From: Pseudomonadota bacterium
GTDB taxonomy: Bacteria > Pseudomonadota > Gammaproteobacteria > Steroidobacterales > Steroidobacteraceae
Assembly: GCA_021850555.1 (NCBI GenBank)
Contig: JAJZLX010000241.1
Location: 1 to 5,400 of the forward strand
Reading direction: 5' to 3'
Length of the DNA stretch: 5,400 bases
Under the pieces are notes generated by a model. That model worked only from the letters and a program-made list of their open reading frames with translations. It had not been told where the DNA came from and searched no databases. Positions within the stretch are counted from its first letter, which is position 1. Each line of letters opens with the position of its first letter. Made by a program: the position numbers and the translations under genes. Below, piece after piece: positions 5,275-5,400 of this stretch.

Positions 5275-5400
5275 GGGTCATCGTGGAAACGAGTGGGTAA
5301 AAATTGATCGTTTTCGGTTCAAATCTGAGGCAGCATCGAAGTCAGGACTTTCAGCCTGAGATATTCCTCGTCACGCAGACCGTAGGCACGACGCTGGATG
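5275..5400 (-). mobile_element. Terminus of an insertion sequence, ISL3-like (partial)
   Basis: A transposase tail on the minus strand ends at 5319, leaving a 44-base non-coding end that begins GGGTCATCGTGGAAACGAG at 5275. Starting with GG and lying close outside the transposase stop are usual for an IS end. The boundary is placed where the minus-strand frame of the interrupted gene is lost. The other end and the target duplication lie outside the window, so the exact edge is inferred; the last bases before it, CAGTTAAT (5267-5274), would be the candidate 8-bp duplication. Confidence 0.6.
5319..5400 (-). CDS. Transposase C-terminus, ISL3-family-like (partial, runs off right edge)
   Basis: The last 26 codons read IQRRAYGLRDEEYLRLKVLT and then SMLPQI before TGA (complement of 5319-5321). 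The RRAYGxRDxEYLRLK pattern is typical of the extreme C-terminus of ISL3-type DDE transposases (IS204/IS1001/IS1096/IS1165 group), where a Gly/Arg/aromatic motif and Y-x-L/R-L close the protein. The catalytic residues are outside the window, so activity cannot be judged. It points toward the interrupted gene and the transfer region. Confidence 0.7.
   Translation of the reverse strand, partial: IQRRAYGLRDEEYLRLKVLTSMLPQI

Noticed and set aside
5119..5307. 62-codon plus-strand ORF across the presumed IS edge
   Set aside because: It spans the gene/IS boundary and lies opposite a better coding frame. No family features.

Overview
This window looks like part of the mobilisation (MOB) region of a plasmid or integrated mobilisable element from a GC-rich proteobacterium, probably a gamma- or beta-proteobacterium. 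The basis is the high GC content, the G/C-biased third codon positions, the MOBQ (RSF1010/MobA-MobL type) relaxase and the TraL/StbB-type ATPase operon. The species cannot be named from the sequence.

Layout. Positions 1-105 (minus strand) hold the first 35 codons of an unrecognised gene that runs off the left edge. Positions 153-2273 (minus) encode a 706-residue MobA/MobL relaxase with a GTG start. Eight bases upstream of it, 2282-2572 (minus) encodes a 96-residue TraD-family accessory protein. Positions 2573-2916 are a 344-base divergent intergenic region holding a clear RSF1010-type origin of transfer: a minus-strand TAAGTGCGCCCT nic core directly abutted by an inverted repeat. It also holds three palindromes centred on CAAG and a hairpin in the leader of the rightward operon. 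From 2917 a plus-strand operon runs: a 183-residue protein with a helix-turn-helix-like region, an 86-residue helix-turn-helix protein, a 234-residue TraL/StbB/MobD-like ATPase with an altered Walker A loop, and a fourth gene (4450-4941). The fourth gene has decayed through a start-proximal frame break, a frameshift at a G6 run and an amber codon.

At about 4975-4985 the transfer backbone stops. The next plus-strand gene (start 4938/4941, overlapping the previous stop) keeps only about a dozen plausible codons. Beyond it the base composition falls and coding switches to the minus strand. Positions 4981-5274 hold the 3' part of a minus-strand gene with no start, possibly a Lar-like zinc-ribbon protein. 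It is cut at about 5275 by what looks like the terminus of an insertion sequence, whose transposase (minus strand, ISL3-like C-terminus) ends at 5319 and runs off the right edge.

How the parts fit: the relaxase and the TraD-like protein would act at oriT on the minus strand. The divergent operon resembles the stb (R388), traKLM (RP4) and mobCDE (IncQ-2) group, which links plasmid positioning or stability to transfer. The combination of a MOBQ relaxase, RSF1010-type nic and stb/traL-like operon is the most interesting system here, and its right side appears eroded by recombination and an IS. Family names come from sequence motifs recognised by eye, without database searches.
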